From Macrotis lagotis (Eukaryota > Chordata > Mammalia > Peramelemorphia > Peramelidae), in contig NC_133666.1 in NCBI RefSeq assembly GCF_037893015.1, positions 618,250,974-618,314,973 on the forward strand: a stretch of 64,000 nt of DNA, given 5' to 3'. Both the position numbers and the translations under genes were made by a program. The notes below the pieces were generated by a model. That model was not told the origin of the DNA. It ran no database searches and saw only the letters and a list, made by a program, of their open reading frames with translations. Positions 35,552 to 46,794 of the stretch are shown here, one piece after another (within the stretch, counting starts at the first letter, position 1; the number at the start of each line of letters is the position of its first letter).

Positions 35552-35731
35552 GGGGGTGGCTAGGTGGCATAGTGGATAGAGCACGGTCCCTGGAGTCAGG
35601 AGGACCCAAGTTCAAATCTGACCTCAGACCCAGCTATGTGACCTTGGGCAAGTCACTTAACCCTGGGCAAGTCACTTAACCCCATTGCCTTGCACAAACA
35701 AATACCCCCCACCCCCCAAAAAAACCCCTCA
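35552..35731 (+). mobile_element. SINE1 with internal 19-bp tandem duplication
   Basis: Head GGGGGTGGCTAGGTGGCATAG at 35552. TGGGCAAGTCACTTAACCC occurs twice in direct succession (35645-35663 and 35664-35682). It is flanked by near-identical AAAGTCAATCTG / AAAATCAATCTG. Confidence 0.9.
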
Positions 35732-36308
35732 AAATCAATCTGCAACCTTCAGAGATCCATTTCTATGTGACTTTGTCCCTAGCCTAGAAAATCCCCTGAG
35801 TATCCAGAGGATTAATACCATTATAATTCTCTGTTGGCAGTTTTCATCAAGGTAATAGTAAGCTCTGCTAGGAAGTTCTTCTGGATATCTAACCCCAGCA
35901 ATTCTGCTAATGATTTACCAAATGATTTTAAATAAATTCCTTCTCTACTTCTCTAGACCTTAGATCTGTCTCATCTGTAAAATGAGGGGACTGTAGTAGA
36001 TAATAACTCAATTTTCTGAAGTGACTTTAAAATTTACTAAATTTAAAAAAAATAAAAACCCGATAGGCAGGGAGTATAAGAATTATTCTCTTGATTTTGC
36101 AGTGTCTCAGAGGAAATATCTTAGGTTATTGTTACAAAAAAAGTGACAGATTCAAGATGGTCTTAAAGCTCCTGGTTTTCAGTATGCTGATCAAGTATTC
36201 AAACTTCCTCAGGGACCCTGGGCCCTACTACTTCTGCTTGCAGAAGGGGCTGGTCATAGGGCCCTGTTCTCCTGAGTTGAGCACTGCTCTGACAACCCCC
36301 CTTTTTAC

Positions 36309-36493
36309 CTGGAGCCAGCACTCCGCAATCTCCTCCACTTGGTGGGGGAGTCGTTGGTGTCTGAGGTCTGTGGAGGAGCAGAGCGCCTGCTGAGGCGCTT
36401 CCTGGGACGGTGAAGCAGCTGGCACTGCAGGCCTCGGGGGCAGCTCCCCTTCCGGGAAAAGTCTGGACACAGGAGCATATGCTTTTTCTTGCA
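36309..36493 (-). CDS. ZC3H3: ZC3H3 exon: end of CCCH finger 4 and all of finger 5
   Basis: ZC3H3 (also called Smicl) is a nuclear protein with five CCCH zinc fingers. It is known to help adenylation and export of polyadenylated mRNA and to work with the nuclear exosome adaptor (PAXT). The exon opens in phase 0 after a TTTTCCATAG acceptor with residues CKKKH, the last Cys and His of finger 4, whose first half must lie in an upstream exon outside the window. It then encodes a full finger C-x8-C-x5-C-x3-H (CPDFSRKGSC, then PRGLQCQLLH), followed by a basic linker RPRKRLSRRSAPPQ. It ends with SAGS plus two bases at a CAG|GTAAAA donor. The 185-bp exon gives 61 codons plus 2 bases, in phase with the next exon. 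The match to the remembered mammalian ZC3H3 finger 5 is near identical. Expression and start cannot be judged here because the gene's 5' part is missing. Confidence 0.95.
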
Positions 36494-36659
36494 CTATGGA
36501 AAACAACAGCAGAAAATGAATTAGGACAATGACAAAGAGAAAGGGGTGAGGCAAGACAATGCTGAGGAAGTCGGAGGAAATGGTAGGAGCTAGAATGCAC
36601 ATGTCTGAAGTCCTCATGGACATGGACTTATGAAACTCTTAACCCTACTCATTCCTTCT

Positions 36660-38195
36660 ATTTGCTCCACTCCAGGATACCACTTGGCATTCAAATACCT
36701 CTGGGAGAAGTTTCCTCTGAGCTCCCTGGTTTGTAAGACTTTATTCTCAGGCCTCACAAAATTCTTTTTAGTGCTTAATACATTTTTCATGTAATATTTA
36801 ATATTTTTATAGTATATCTGTGTATCTTAACTCCCCAACAGATTGTGAGCTACACATGAGCAGGGACCATGTGTTATTTAAACTCTGTAACTTCCTCAGT
36901 GACCTATGCATACTAGGAGGGTCCTAGTAAATGTTTATTGAATTAATGAATCCCCTTGCTAGACTAAGAGCTCCACAAGGGCAGGAACTATGTCTTATTT
37001 CGCATAGCCCCACTTACTTGGCACAGGTCTCCAGGAATCTCTTAATACATATTTGTAGAAGGAAAGGCACCCCTCTACTAGACAATGTATTCCATGAATA
37101 CATTTGGATAAGTTAAGGAGCCTTCTCTTAGAAAACACCCTTATTTCTGCTTTGTGCCTGTCTCACTGCCTGGTCTAGGACTCTATATGTAGTAGAACCT
37201 CAATAAAAATCTGCTGAATGAATGAGTGAGCTGCAGAAATTCTTCATTCTTGAAGAACCATAGAGTATTAAGTCCCAAGGTTAATCTGCACCGTGGGGAA
37301 GACATCAGGAGAGAATTTACTATGACCTGAAGGGGTGGGAAAAATGGGGAGGATTTAGCAGGAGTTATTTCCAAAAGATGCCCTCAAATTTGTCTAAGCC
37401 TTCTCTTATTCCCTTTTCTCTCTCATCTGACCATGAAAAAGTCTAAACTTTGGTCCTCTTTGATAGATAGAGCCTGAGGAAAGTCAAGCATGAGGAAACT
37501 GAAGACCAGACAGGTAAAGGGAACCTGCTCAAGGTCACACAGGTTGTCAGGGATAGAAAAGGTGGTATGAGAGGCAGAATTGTTCAAATTCATGTCCTCT
37601 GCTTCCAAAGTCAGTGCTTATCCAACCACAATGTCTCTAATGGAATTTGAACCCCTATCTCCCTGCAGGTAGTTCTGTCTTCATCAGGACTCTCTTTACT
37701 CAAACCTGCTCTCCATTCAGTCACAGATACGTTTTCCCTAAAATGCAGTTGGAGGGGCCCATCACCCTCCTACTCAATTAACTCCAGTGGCTCCCTATCA
37801 CCTCCAGGCCCAACTACAAAATGCTGTTTGGCATTCAAACTTCCTGATTATTTTGTCCTTCAGTTCCTCCCCACTTTGTTGTAGTGATCCTGGCTTCCAG
37901 GTTGCCTTTTTTCAATCCTCTTCCCCCAACAAGACCCGCCATGCCTCAGTTTCAGGCAATTCTCTGGGGCCTCCAGGCCTCCAATGCTTTCCTTCCTCCC
38001 CTCCCCTTCCTGGCTTCCCTAGCTTTCTTTAAGTCCCAACTAAGATCGCATCTTCAACAGGCATCTATACTCAGTCCCTCTGTGAATTATTTTTTTATGT
38101 ATACTGTATATGACTTACTTGTCTGTTTGCTTCTTGTCGCCCCCATTAGACCTTGAGGGTAGAGGATCTCCTGTAACTTTATCATTTGGTATAGT
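36660..38195 (+). mobile_element. Clustered L2 LINE 3' ends
   Basis: Repeated L2 tail landmarks: GATTGTGAGCTACACATGAG (36840), CTAAGAGCTCCACAAGGGC (36964), and a longer copy at 37660-38190 (ACTCCAGTGGCTCCCTATC, GACCTTGAGGGTAGAGG). A MIR-type SINE lies between, at about 37440-37640. Confidence 0.75.
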
Positions 38196-38279
38196 GCCAT
38201 ATAAATATATAAATATGTATTTATATAAATATATGTTTATATAAATATAAACATCATAATTGTAATAAATAATACATAA

Positions 38280-38319
<40 letters not shown>
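38195..38319. repeat. AT-rich imperfect palindrome followed by (CA)n
   Basis: ATATAAATATATAAATATG and TATATAAATATATGTTTAT alternate over about 75 bases, then the 39-bp (CA)n. It is mutationally labile and not functional as far as I can see. Confidence 0.85.
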
Positions 38320-38320
<1 letters not shown>

Positions 38321-40957
38321 AATGTGTGCAGGAGTCCAGGCTGCTTGGGAGAGTCAGGTCTGGCTGCTGCCAGCCTCTTACAGGGCAGGCCTCTTCCCCA
38401 TCTCTCCAGCAGTAGTTAGAATTAATGGTGCTGATAGCAGTGCTAGGGGTGAGAACTGGCCGGGAAAGGGAGCTAAGGGAAAAAGCCTGGTGCCTTCTGG
38501 CTCAGTGGGCAGAGCTGTCCTTGGCACTCCTCTCTGTATTTGGGGATTCCCAGCTCTGGGGGCCTGAAGGGGATGGCATTGGCTGGTCCTGGGGGCTGCC
38601 CTGGCCCACACTGTGTCAATCACCAGGCTCTGAGAGGGAAGCTTTCCCAGATCACTTGTTCACTCCCTCCCTCCTTCCAGCCAGCACAGAACATAGCCAG
38701 TTATGAGCTGCTAATCCCTCCCATCAGCCCTGGGGATAAGTTCACTTTCTCCTGACCCTAATGCTCTTTCGAAGCCTGATAAAGAGGTGGGAGGAGGTCC
38801 CTATGACACTGTTCCTTTTCTGGGTTCCAGGCAGTTTTTAGAGACATCTTCTTGTTCTAAAGTTTATCTTATGACCTTTGTAGGACTGTTTTCTAGTCTG
38901 TAAAGTAAGAGAACTGGGCTTAATAGTTTCTATGGTTTTTTCTAACTCTAAATCCTAGGATTCCAGAGTAGAATCTGAGAAAACTTTCATGGGAATATTC
39001 CACTAAGCTTTGATTAATATGCTCTCCCAGTACTCCTGGAGGGCCTAGTGACAACAGCCTGGGTCTCTGACCACTTTGGACTGTCCATACCTGAAGAAAG
39101 GGAGGTAAAAGTGTTGATTCTCAGCTTACTCCTTTCAGTAAGCAGGGAGGCCCAATAGGAGGGGACAGAAAGGGAAGGAGGGGGGCCAGGTCGACTGAGG
39201 CCGGGGGCAATACTGGATTGAGTGCTTAGGGTTGAGCCAAGGCCTGGCTCACCCGAAACCATCCACCTGTCACAGGGTAGCTAATTATACCCAGGCTCGG
39301 CCCCATGCCAACTGGCAGGTGGCTCCCAAAAAAGGAGAAACCATGTCAGCCTAAAGGGCTTAGGCAAAGAAGAAAACAGAGCTGGTTGAGTGCTAAGCCA
39401 ACCCTCTACTGAGGCAACTCTGATCACCTCGTGGGTGTGCCCTTCCAGGCTTCAGGGAACTATCTGTACAGCCCATACAGAGAGGGATCTCTGTATAAAA
39501 CAAGCAAAACAATGTCTCTTTAGTACCTAGAATGAAAGGGTAGTATCTCTGATGAACTTTGGGGACAGAGTACTGGGGCTCAATTATATTACATTATGTT
39601 ATAGATGGAAGAGTTTTTAGAGGTCATCTAGTTCAAGACCAGAGAGAAGTGATCTGCCCAAGATGTGAAGAATTGTGTGTAACAGGGTTAGGACAAGAAT
39701 TCTAACCTTTTCCTGCTATACCACACTTCTTTTTGGGTGAAAGTTTATATCCAACACTGCTGTAAGACTTCCCATGGTAACATAACATAATGTCAGTGAA
39801 AATCAGAATTCTCTTTATCTTCTTCCCATCTCTGCTTGATGAACTTTTCCTTTTGCTTCACAACTCCTCTTCCCTGATCTTACCAGATGAAGTTTTTTTT
39901 CTCCTAAATTTCTTTTCTTTATAGTCTCCTTTGATTATCCCCCCCACGCCCCATCTCTGTGTACTGGCTGTATTATCTCTGCTAGACTATAATATCTCCT
40001 TGGTGGGAGAGGAGGTATTGTTTTATCCTCTTTATCACTGGAATCTATTACTATAGATCCCATGGTACATGAATACCAGGTATTTAACAAATGCCAGTTG
40101 AATCAACTGAATTGAACTGCAGAGGAAAGAACAATGACTGGGAATAAGACTGAGTTAGAATACTAGCTTTGCTACTCAGAACTTAGGGTAATCACCACCT
40201 CTTGATGGGCCTCAGTTTCCTCATCTGTAAAATGAGAATGAATTAAAATAAATTCTAAATTCATGATTCCATAGACTGAATTGAGAAGAGGTCAAATCTG
40301 GAACCAAGATATACTGATAGCAGTAGAAGAAAGGGGAGGGAAGGTAATTAGGAATTAGGTGTAGCTAATTAGAGAATAAAGGGTGCAAAGCAAACCGAGG
40401 GGCCAGAAAGTTGGAGACTTTATGCTTCATAGGCATGAGGAAGCTTTAGAAATTAGCGGTGGATTAAGCTTGTCAAGGGCAAGGTCCTCTGGATCTCTGA
40501 TCCAAGCAAAAGTTACAATTCTGGGGACCTGCAATGGTTAGAAAGACCAATAACCCATGCAAGCTCCTTCACATATTCTGTTTAATTAGCCATTAAATGC
40601 TATATCACCATTCTGGGAGGTCCTCCTGAAATATTTCATTTCCCAGTGATTAGTCTTCTCCATGTATTTTTTTAGATTCTGTTTTTTCCCCCAAAGATTT
40701 TATTTATTTTGAGTTTTACAATTTCCTCCCCCAATCTTGCTTCCCTTCCCCAACTCCCCACAGAAGGCAATTTGCCAGTCTATACTTTGTTTCCATGGTA
40801 TACATTGATCCAAATTGAATATGATGAGAGAGTAATCATATCCTTAAGGAAGAAAATTAAAGTAAAAGAGATAGTCAAATTACACAATAAGTTTTTTTTT
40901 CTAAATTGAAGGTAATAGTCTTTGTTCTTTGTTCAAATTCCACAATTCTTTCTCTGG

Positions 40958-41612
40958 TTTCCTCCATACGTCTATCATGTCTAGGTTTTCCTAACAGTCT
41001 ATTTACCTCCTAAACTTCTTTCTTGTTTATTTTATGATTAGATTTATCTAAATCTGAGAGTGGGAGGTTGAGGTCTCCCACCATGAGAGTTTTGCTGTCT
41101 ATGTCTTCCTGTATCTCTTTCAACTTCTCCTCTAAGAACCTGTAAGCTGTACCATTGGGTACATACATATTTAGTATTGAAATTACTTTATTGTCTATGG
41201 TACCTTTTAGGAGGATATAGTTTCCTTCCTTATCTCTTTTAAAGCTATCAATTTTTGCAGCTGCTTTGTCTGAGATATGGATTGCTACCCCTGCTTTTTT
41301 CACTTCAGTTGAAGCAACATATATCTTGCTGCAACCTTTTACGTTTACTCTATATGTATCTCTCTACTTCAAATGAGTTTTTTGTAAGCAGCATATTGTA
41401 GGATCCTGGTTTCTAATACACTCTGCTATTTGCTTATGTTTTAAGGGAGAGTTCAACCCATTCACATTCAAAATTATAATTACTAACTCTTTATTGCCCT
41501 CCATGCTATCTTCCCTCTGATTGTATTTTCCCTCCTTTTCTATATTATCCATATTCCCCAGTATTTTGTTTCTGAATACCACCACCTTCAGTGTTTGACT
41601 TCCTATATCCAC
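40958..41612 (-). pseudogene. L1 ORF2 N-terminal endonuclease fragment
   Basis: An in-frame stretch at 41612-41364 contains ILNVNGLNSPLKHKQI and DPTICCLQKTHLK, the AP-endonuclease start with its catalytic Asn and Glu/Gln region. A second frame at 41303-41010 carries GVAIHISDKAA and MVGDLNLPLSDLDKS (GDLN box). In most L1 elements the catalytic motif is QETH; here QKTH has lost the Glu. The frame is shifted at least twice, and everything after the endonuclease (reverse transcriptase, Cys-rich end) is missing. Confidence 0.88.
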
Positions 41613-41969
41613 CCCCTCCCCTTTCTTTCCCCTTTCCCTTTTTCCCTCTCTTCCTTCTGTTAGTTCCCCCTTTTCTCCCCATCCCTGTCTCCATCCCCCA
41701 CCTCTTTTCCCCTTTTAATACTTGAAAGGTAAAATGTTTAAGTCAATTGAGTGTGTGTGTGTAAATTAACTTTAAGCCAAGTCTAATGAGAGCAAGATTC
41801 AGGTGTTTCTTATCTTCTCCCTTCTTCCCCTCTATTACAATAGGTCTTTTGTACCTCTTTATGTAATGAGATCTACCCCAATCAATCCCCTCCATCCTCA
41901 TTTCTCTTTCCTATCCTCCTTTTTAAGAAGGTAATGTTTTTAAATCATTCTATCTGAATCACAGAAAAT

Positions 41970-42230
41970 CATGAGTATCCATCACTTCTGGCTAAGTATA
42001 TTTTCTCTAATTCTAAATAGAGTTACAATTCTTGAGCGTTATTAGAGCCTTTCTCCCAAATAGGGATATAGCCAGTTTCTTCCCATTGGATAGCAATCTC
42101 ATGGCTAAGTCATGAGTGTCCATCACTTCTGGCTAAGTATATTCTCTCTAATAGAGTTACAATTCTCAAGAGTTTTAAGAATCTTTTTCCCATGCTGGGA
42201 TATAGGTAATTTCATATTATTGGATAGCAA
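41970..42230. repeat. Tandem duplication of about 141 bp inside the L1 spacer
   Basis: ATCCATCACTTCTGGCTAAG-like sequence begins near 41978 and is repeated from about 42119 (GTCCATCACTTCTGGCTAAG). The following AGAGTTACAATTCT and GATATAG stretches and the GGATAGCAAT end also recur. The second unit lacks a few bases and has diverged by about 15-20 percent by eye, so the duplication is older than this insertion or specific to the L1 subfamily. Confidence 0.75.
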
Positions 42231-42259
42231 TTTTTTTTCTTTACCCCCCCTTTTAACCT

Positions 42260-43240
42260 TTTCATGTGTCTCTTGAACCTCCTGTTTGATGTCTTAATTT
42301 TCTGTTTAGCTCTGATCTTTTCATCAGGAATTGTTGGAAGTCTCCCATTTCATGAAATGACCATCTTTTCCTCTGGAAGAGAAGGCTCAGTTTTGCCGGA
42401 TAGTGGATTCTTGGCTGCATTCCAAGCTCCCTTGCTCTTCGGAATATCTCATTCCGGGCCTTTTGATCTGATCCCTTAATGTTGATGCAGCCAGGTCCTG
42501 TGTAATCCTTACTGTGGCTCCTTGGTATTTAAATTGCTTCTTTCTGGCTGCTTGTAAGATCTTCTCTTTTATCTGATAGTTCTGGAACTTGGCCACAACA
42601 TTCCTTGGTGTTTTCATTTTAGGATCTCTTTCTGGAGGGGATTGATGTATTCTTTCAATAACTATTTTGCCCTCTGGTTCCATGATATCAGGACATTTTC
42701 CATCACTAAATCCTGTAATATTAAGTCCAGGTTTTTTTTTTTTCCCTCTTCAATGTTTTCAAGGAAGGCCTATAATTCTCAGGTTGCCTCTCCTCGATCT
42801 ATTCTTGAGGTCAGTGGTTTTGCTGATGAGGTATTTTAAATTTTCTTCTATTTTTTTTTGGTTTTGTTTAAAGACTCGTGCTGTCTCATGAAGTCATTAG
42901 TTTCCACAGACTCCATTCTTTTTTTAAGAGAAGAATTTTCTTCATTTACCTTTTGCAATTCCTTTTCCAATTGGTCAATTCTATTTTTGTAAGAGTTTTC
43001 CATTTGACTAATTGAGGTTTTGAGGGAATTGTTTCCTTGTTGAAAGGTGTTAATTTTCTCTTCCAAATTTTCCAATTGTTTTTTAAACTCCTTCCTTATT
43101 TCTTCAAGGAAGTCTTTCTGTGCTGGAGAGCCAGTTATATTCTCCTCAGAGGTTCTAGTGTCTTTTCCTTCCAAGATTTTTTCTATGGACCCTCCTTTGC
43201 GCTGGCCTTTCTTCATTTTCCTAAGACCTTGTGTTGGCAA
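42260..43240 (-). pseudogene. L1 ORF1 (RNA-binding coiled-coil protein), broken
   Basis: The N-terminal part (43240-42850) starts at ATG and encodes a basic leader, then a long heptad-like coiled coil (KEFKKQLENLEEKIN and MENSYKNRIDQLEKELQK). The C-terminal nucleic-acid-binding part is in another frame (42683-42387; KMKTPRNVVAKF, KKQFKYQGATVRITQDL), typical of the L1 ORF1p RRM and C-terminal domains. At least one frameshift lies between the two halves, and another follows QDL, after which ORF1-like codons continue in a third frame to about 42260. It cannot make a normal ORF1p. Confidence 0.88.
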
Positions 43241-44849
43241 GGGGCTGGTTCACAGAGGTTTGGTGTTGGGATTCCTAGAGACTTTACACACTGAGTGTAA
43301 ACTCTCCATCTATCCAGTAGGTGGTGCTAGAGATTTTGCTTACTGAGTGTAATATCTCCAGCTGGCCAGTAGGAGGTGATGGTTGCTTTCTCTGGAGTGG
43401 CTGTGACCTTGATTGAGGCCCTGGCTCCCTTGGCCTGGAGGGAGTGCTTGAAGCTGCTGAATACTTTTATCTTTGATCAACATGGGCTCTACCCTGAGGT
43501 GAGGTAATCACTCTCCTTATTCACAGCTGAGCTGGTTCTGCTGCTCAAACCTTAGCCTGGGGGGTAAGGTGGGTTGTAATTGTGTTTGTTCTGGGAAGAG
43601 GCTTCGGCTGAAATGAAGGTACAGACCGAGTTCCTCGGATCAGAGGAACCCAAGATTGATGTCGGCAGCTCTCCCGCACCAGAACTCTTCCTCCAACCCT
43701 GCCTGCAAGCTCCAGACAGTGCCACAACCAATGCCTCTGCTCCCTAATTGGCCTGAGCCCCTGTGACCTGATTGAGACAGTCTGGAGCTCAGGCCATCAG
43801 GCTCCTGCCCTGCCACTAACCAGGTTAATTGAGACTGATCCAGGCTCCCAGTCTCACTGGTCCAGGGCTCCAGCAGAGTCTGCCCTCTGTGCCTGGACTC
43901 ACCCACGATCTCAGAAGACAGATCCTGAGTGGATGTTCCTCTCCTGGCTTTTCTTTCTGGGTTTTGTAGATCAGATTTCTGTTAAAAGGTTTGTTTCATA
44001 TCATATATGAGGGGAAGATGAGGAGACCTTTAGCACTGTGCCTGTCTTTCCACCAAATTGACCAGAACTCCCTTCTCCATGTACTTCTAGAGTCTTTAAT
44101 GTTTGTACTGCACAGTCAGGCCAATAGGTAATGTTCTCTTGTTTGTTGTCCACGTTTATGTCTAGTCTGTCAGATTAGATTAGGAGCCCTTCCTGAGATT
44201 ACCAAGTTACACAGGACACAACTGTGGGTGAACTGATGCTATGTCTTGTATAGGGAGGAGCAGTGGGAACTGGGGTACTGGTGGCCTAAAATTTTACTGA
44301 GAACACAATGAAAAGAAGTCTTGGAAATACCAAGAAAAAAGATTTTCTTTCTGTGAAGGATTTGGGCATAGGGTAGAGTTTGGCTGGTTCATAGGTCTTC
44401 ACTCCCAGCTCTGTGACTAACCTTGGGGTTAGGGATATCTTTGACATAGCTTAAGAATATGACCAAGGAACCATCCTGTCCTACTGAACTCAGGTTATCA
44501 GCTCTCCAAATTTTCTGGCTCTGGTACTCTTGCTATGTCACTACCCCATATTAACCTAGAATCTTTCCTTTTTAAATTATCACAGCCATGCCACATAGCC
44601 AAGAGAATAACTTTCATCCTGTCTGAAGGTTAGGAACATTGGGTTCCTAGGGTCATGGGCAAAAGTAACTTCTTGCATTCCCCATGGCCCGAGATAGCAG
44701 TTCAGAAAATAGTTCTTTGGATATTCCTAGAGTTAGCTGACAGTTTGATGGATGGGATTTTTACAGTTTTACTAAGTCTTTGTCCCTCCATTACAACAAT
44801 TCTCATACTACGAGGGTTCACATTCAGTGAATGGATTATTTTTTAATGA

Positions 44850-45830
44850 AGTCTTTGTCCTTCCATTATAATTCCCATTTCTAAAGTGCTTTAAGATTTA
44901 CAAAAAACTTTCCACACACAGCCCAATGGGGTGGGTAGAAAGAAGTATTATTCTAAAATTCAATACTACAAACATTTCTTAAGTATTTCCTATGTGAAGC
45001 ATAGTTTATTTAAAAGAGGAAACTAGAATACAAGACAAATACCTAAGAGAGGGAGCTTGTAAGGATTAGAACAGTGATCCTTAAATCATTACATTACAGC
45101 AAGTCTCACAGCATTAACTATGTAAATTACTTAACTTCTTTGAAAGTCAGTTAAGGAAATTGAGGCTAAAAGATGGAAAATGTCCTGATCAGAATAACAT
45201 GGCTGGTATTTGTTAGAGCCAAGATTTGAACTATTCTTTCATGTTGACTCTCTTGAACATCACAACATCTCTGTGAAGAAGATGCTGTACTGCACAACAG
45301 TACAGTTGTATCCATTTGACTAATGGAAAAATTGAGGCCCAAAGGTGGAGTCTTAAGATTCCTCCTTGGGCACACACTGACAAAGGAAGGACTGGTATCT
45401 ACACTAGGACTACTCTCCTTCCAATATCAGTCCATGATTAGCTGAGAACCTTATCTCCTTCTGATTTGAGCAGTTGCAAGAGATATGGAAAACATTTACA
45501 TTGATTTTTCTCATATCCCTTTTTTCCCTCTAATACCAAAATATTACTATTATAATTCCCTTTTTTTGGACAGGAGAAAACTGAGGCTCTGAGAAGTTAA
45601 GTGGAACCCAGAACTACAAGACAAAGAACATGTCTTAAGTATTTGCTGTGTAAAGAGCCTTACATTAAGGGATGGGGAAGACACAAAGTTTAGATAAGGT
45701 CCCTGCTCTCAAGGAGCTCACAATCTAACAAGGAGATAAAGTAAAGTAACAATAAAACTACTCTGCACTGGAGCCAGAATTATGAAGTTCAGTGCTCTTT
45801 CCATTATACCACAATGAACCTAAGTAATGC
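44850..45830 (-). mobile_element. THER/MIR and related SINE fragments
   Basis: Several old copies: AAAGTGCTTTAAGATTTAC (44884), GAGGAAACTAGAATAC (45017), ATGGAAAAATTGAGGCCC (45323), GGAGAAAACTGAGGCTC (45572), and an L2/MIR-associated piece CTCAAGGAGCTCACAATCTA at 45708. Confidence 0.65.
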
Positions 45831-46794
45831 CAAGTCTAGCATCTTTGCTTTCTATATTATCCAAGTTCAAACCCAAGCTCCTGACCCTTTTGCTGTTCAC
45901 TTATACTGATGGTATGTACCATCACTGCCCCAGTCATGTACTCTTGAAATCTTGATTTCAAGCTTTCTATTAACTTTTCAGATCAATGACATAGAGAGTC
46001 CTATTGATTCAAAGTCTATAAGGCCTTTTGCATCTCTTCCCTCCCTAGTTATTCCCACTGCTTCCACTTTGGTTCAGCCCCTTAACACCTCTGGTCTGTA
46101 CTACAACAGCAGCCTGACCCATCTCTTTGTCTCTGTAATCTCCCACTTTGGCCACTGAAAATGCCATTATGTTCATCTGCCTTTCCTACTCCAAAACTCT
46201 CAGGGTTCTGTTATATTCCAAATAAAGCAGACATTCCTCAGTCTGGCTTGAAAGGCTCTTTATAAATTTCATTTCTTGTCATAGAACTGCAGGGTAGAGC
46301 CTCTCAGACCCTCAAAAGTAGGCTCTATGTTTCCTCCTTCAAATGGCACACTTCAGGAAGGCCAAGGCCTTCTGTCTACCCCTAGGAGCTCCTGAGGGCA
46401 AAGGTTGTCTTGTCTTGTCTTCTCTCTCTCTCATACTCAGTACTCCCTAGGGATGAATGTCTGATGCACTGTGGTCTTTCTTCCTTAGGGAGTCATCTAG
46501 AGTCCCAGAGATCAATCCCAATTCTTTCCCTTTATGGCCTAAGGTGGGCAGTATGTTCTCCATGAGAGATCAGTTTAGTGTTTTGGAACCGGAAGGGCTT
46601 TTCTCATAGGGTCTCCCAGATTGAATTCCTGTCAGAGATCTTCCTTTCCTATCCCCCAACCCCTTTAAATGTGAGGTCCTAGAAGAAGCCAATATATCTC
46701 TTCTCCTTTAGTACTTCCAAGACATCACAGATAACAACATTTGGAGCAGACAGATCCAGCTAAAACTCAGCAGATAATCTGGAGCCCAAGGCCC

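Larger units (their letters stand above)
31824..36308 (-). other. ZC3H3: ZC3H3 intron between the finger-5 exon and the serine-rich exon
   Basis: A 4,485-bp intron with CAG|GTAAAA donor and TCCACAG acceptor. It holds three SINE1 copies (31901-32050, 34062-34209, 35552-35731), two MAR1 SINEs (about 32285-32515 and 35262-35495), MIR/THER fragments near 33220-33400, 34210-34330, 34990-35160 and 35930-36090, and a possible L1 tail at about 34760-34980. Confidence 0.9.
40667..44071 (-). mobile_element. L1 retrotransposon with both ends but most of ORF2 deleted
   Basis: Read on the minus strand it has a GC-richer 5' UTR (about 44071-43245), a decayed ORF1, an unusually long inter-ORF spacer (about 42250-41615), the start of ORF2 (endonuclease part only) and the 3' UTR ending in an A/T-rich tail near 40685. 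The 12-bp target-site duplication CTTCTCCATGTA is perfect: 40655-40666 and 44072-44083. At about 40957 the sequence jumps from the ORF2 endonuclease straight to the 3' UTR (CCAGAGAAAGAATTG); the same 3' UTR string occurs in the L1 tail at 56385-56400. Reverse transcriptase is absent, so the copy is not autonomous. Confidence 0.9.

Noticed and set aside
36199..36623. Two open minus-strand frames of about 130 codons over the finger-5 exon
   Set aside because: They are alternative frames of the ZC3H3 exon; the true frame carries the CCCH spacing and begins at the splice acceptor.
41364..43240. L1 ORF1/ORF2 frames as possible domesticated host genes
   Set aside because: Several frameshifts, a target-site duplication around the whole element and a missing reverse transcriptase indicate a dead L1.
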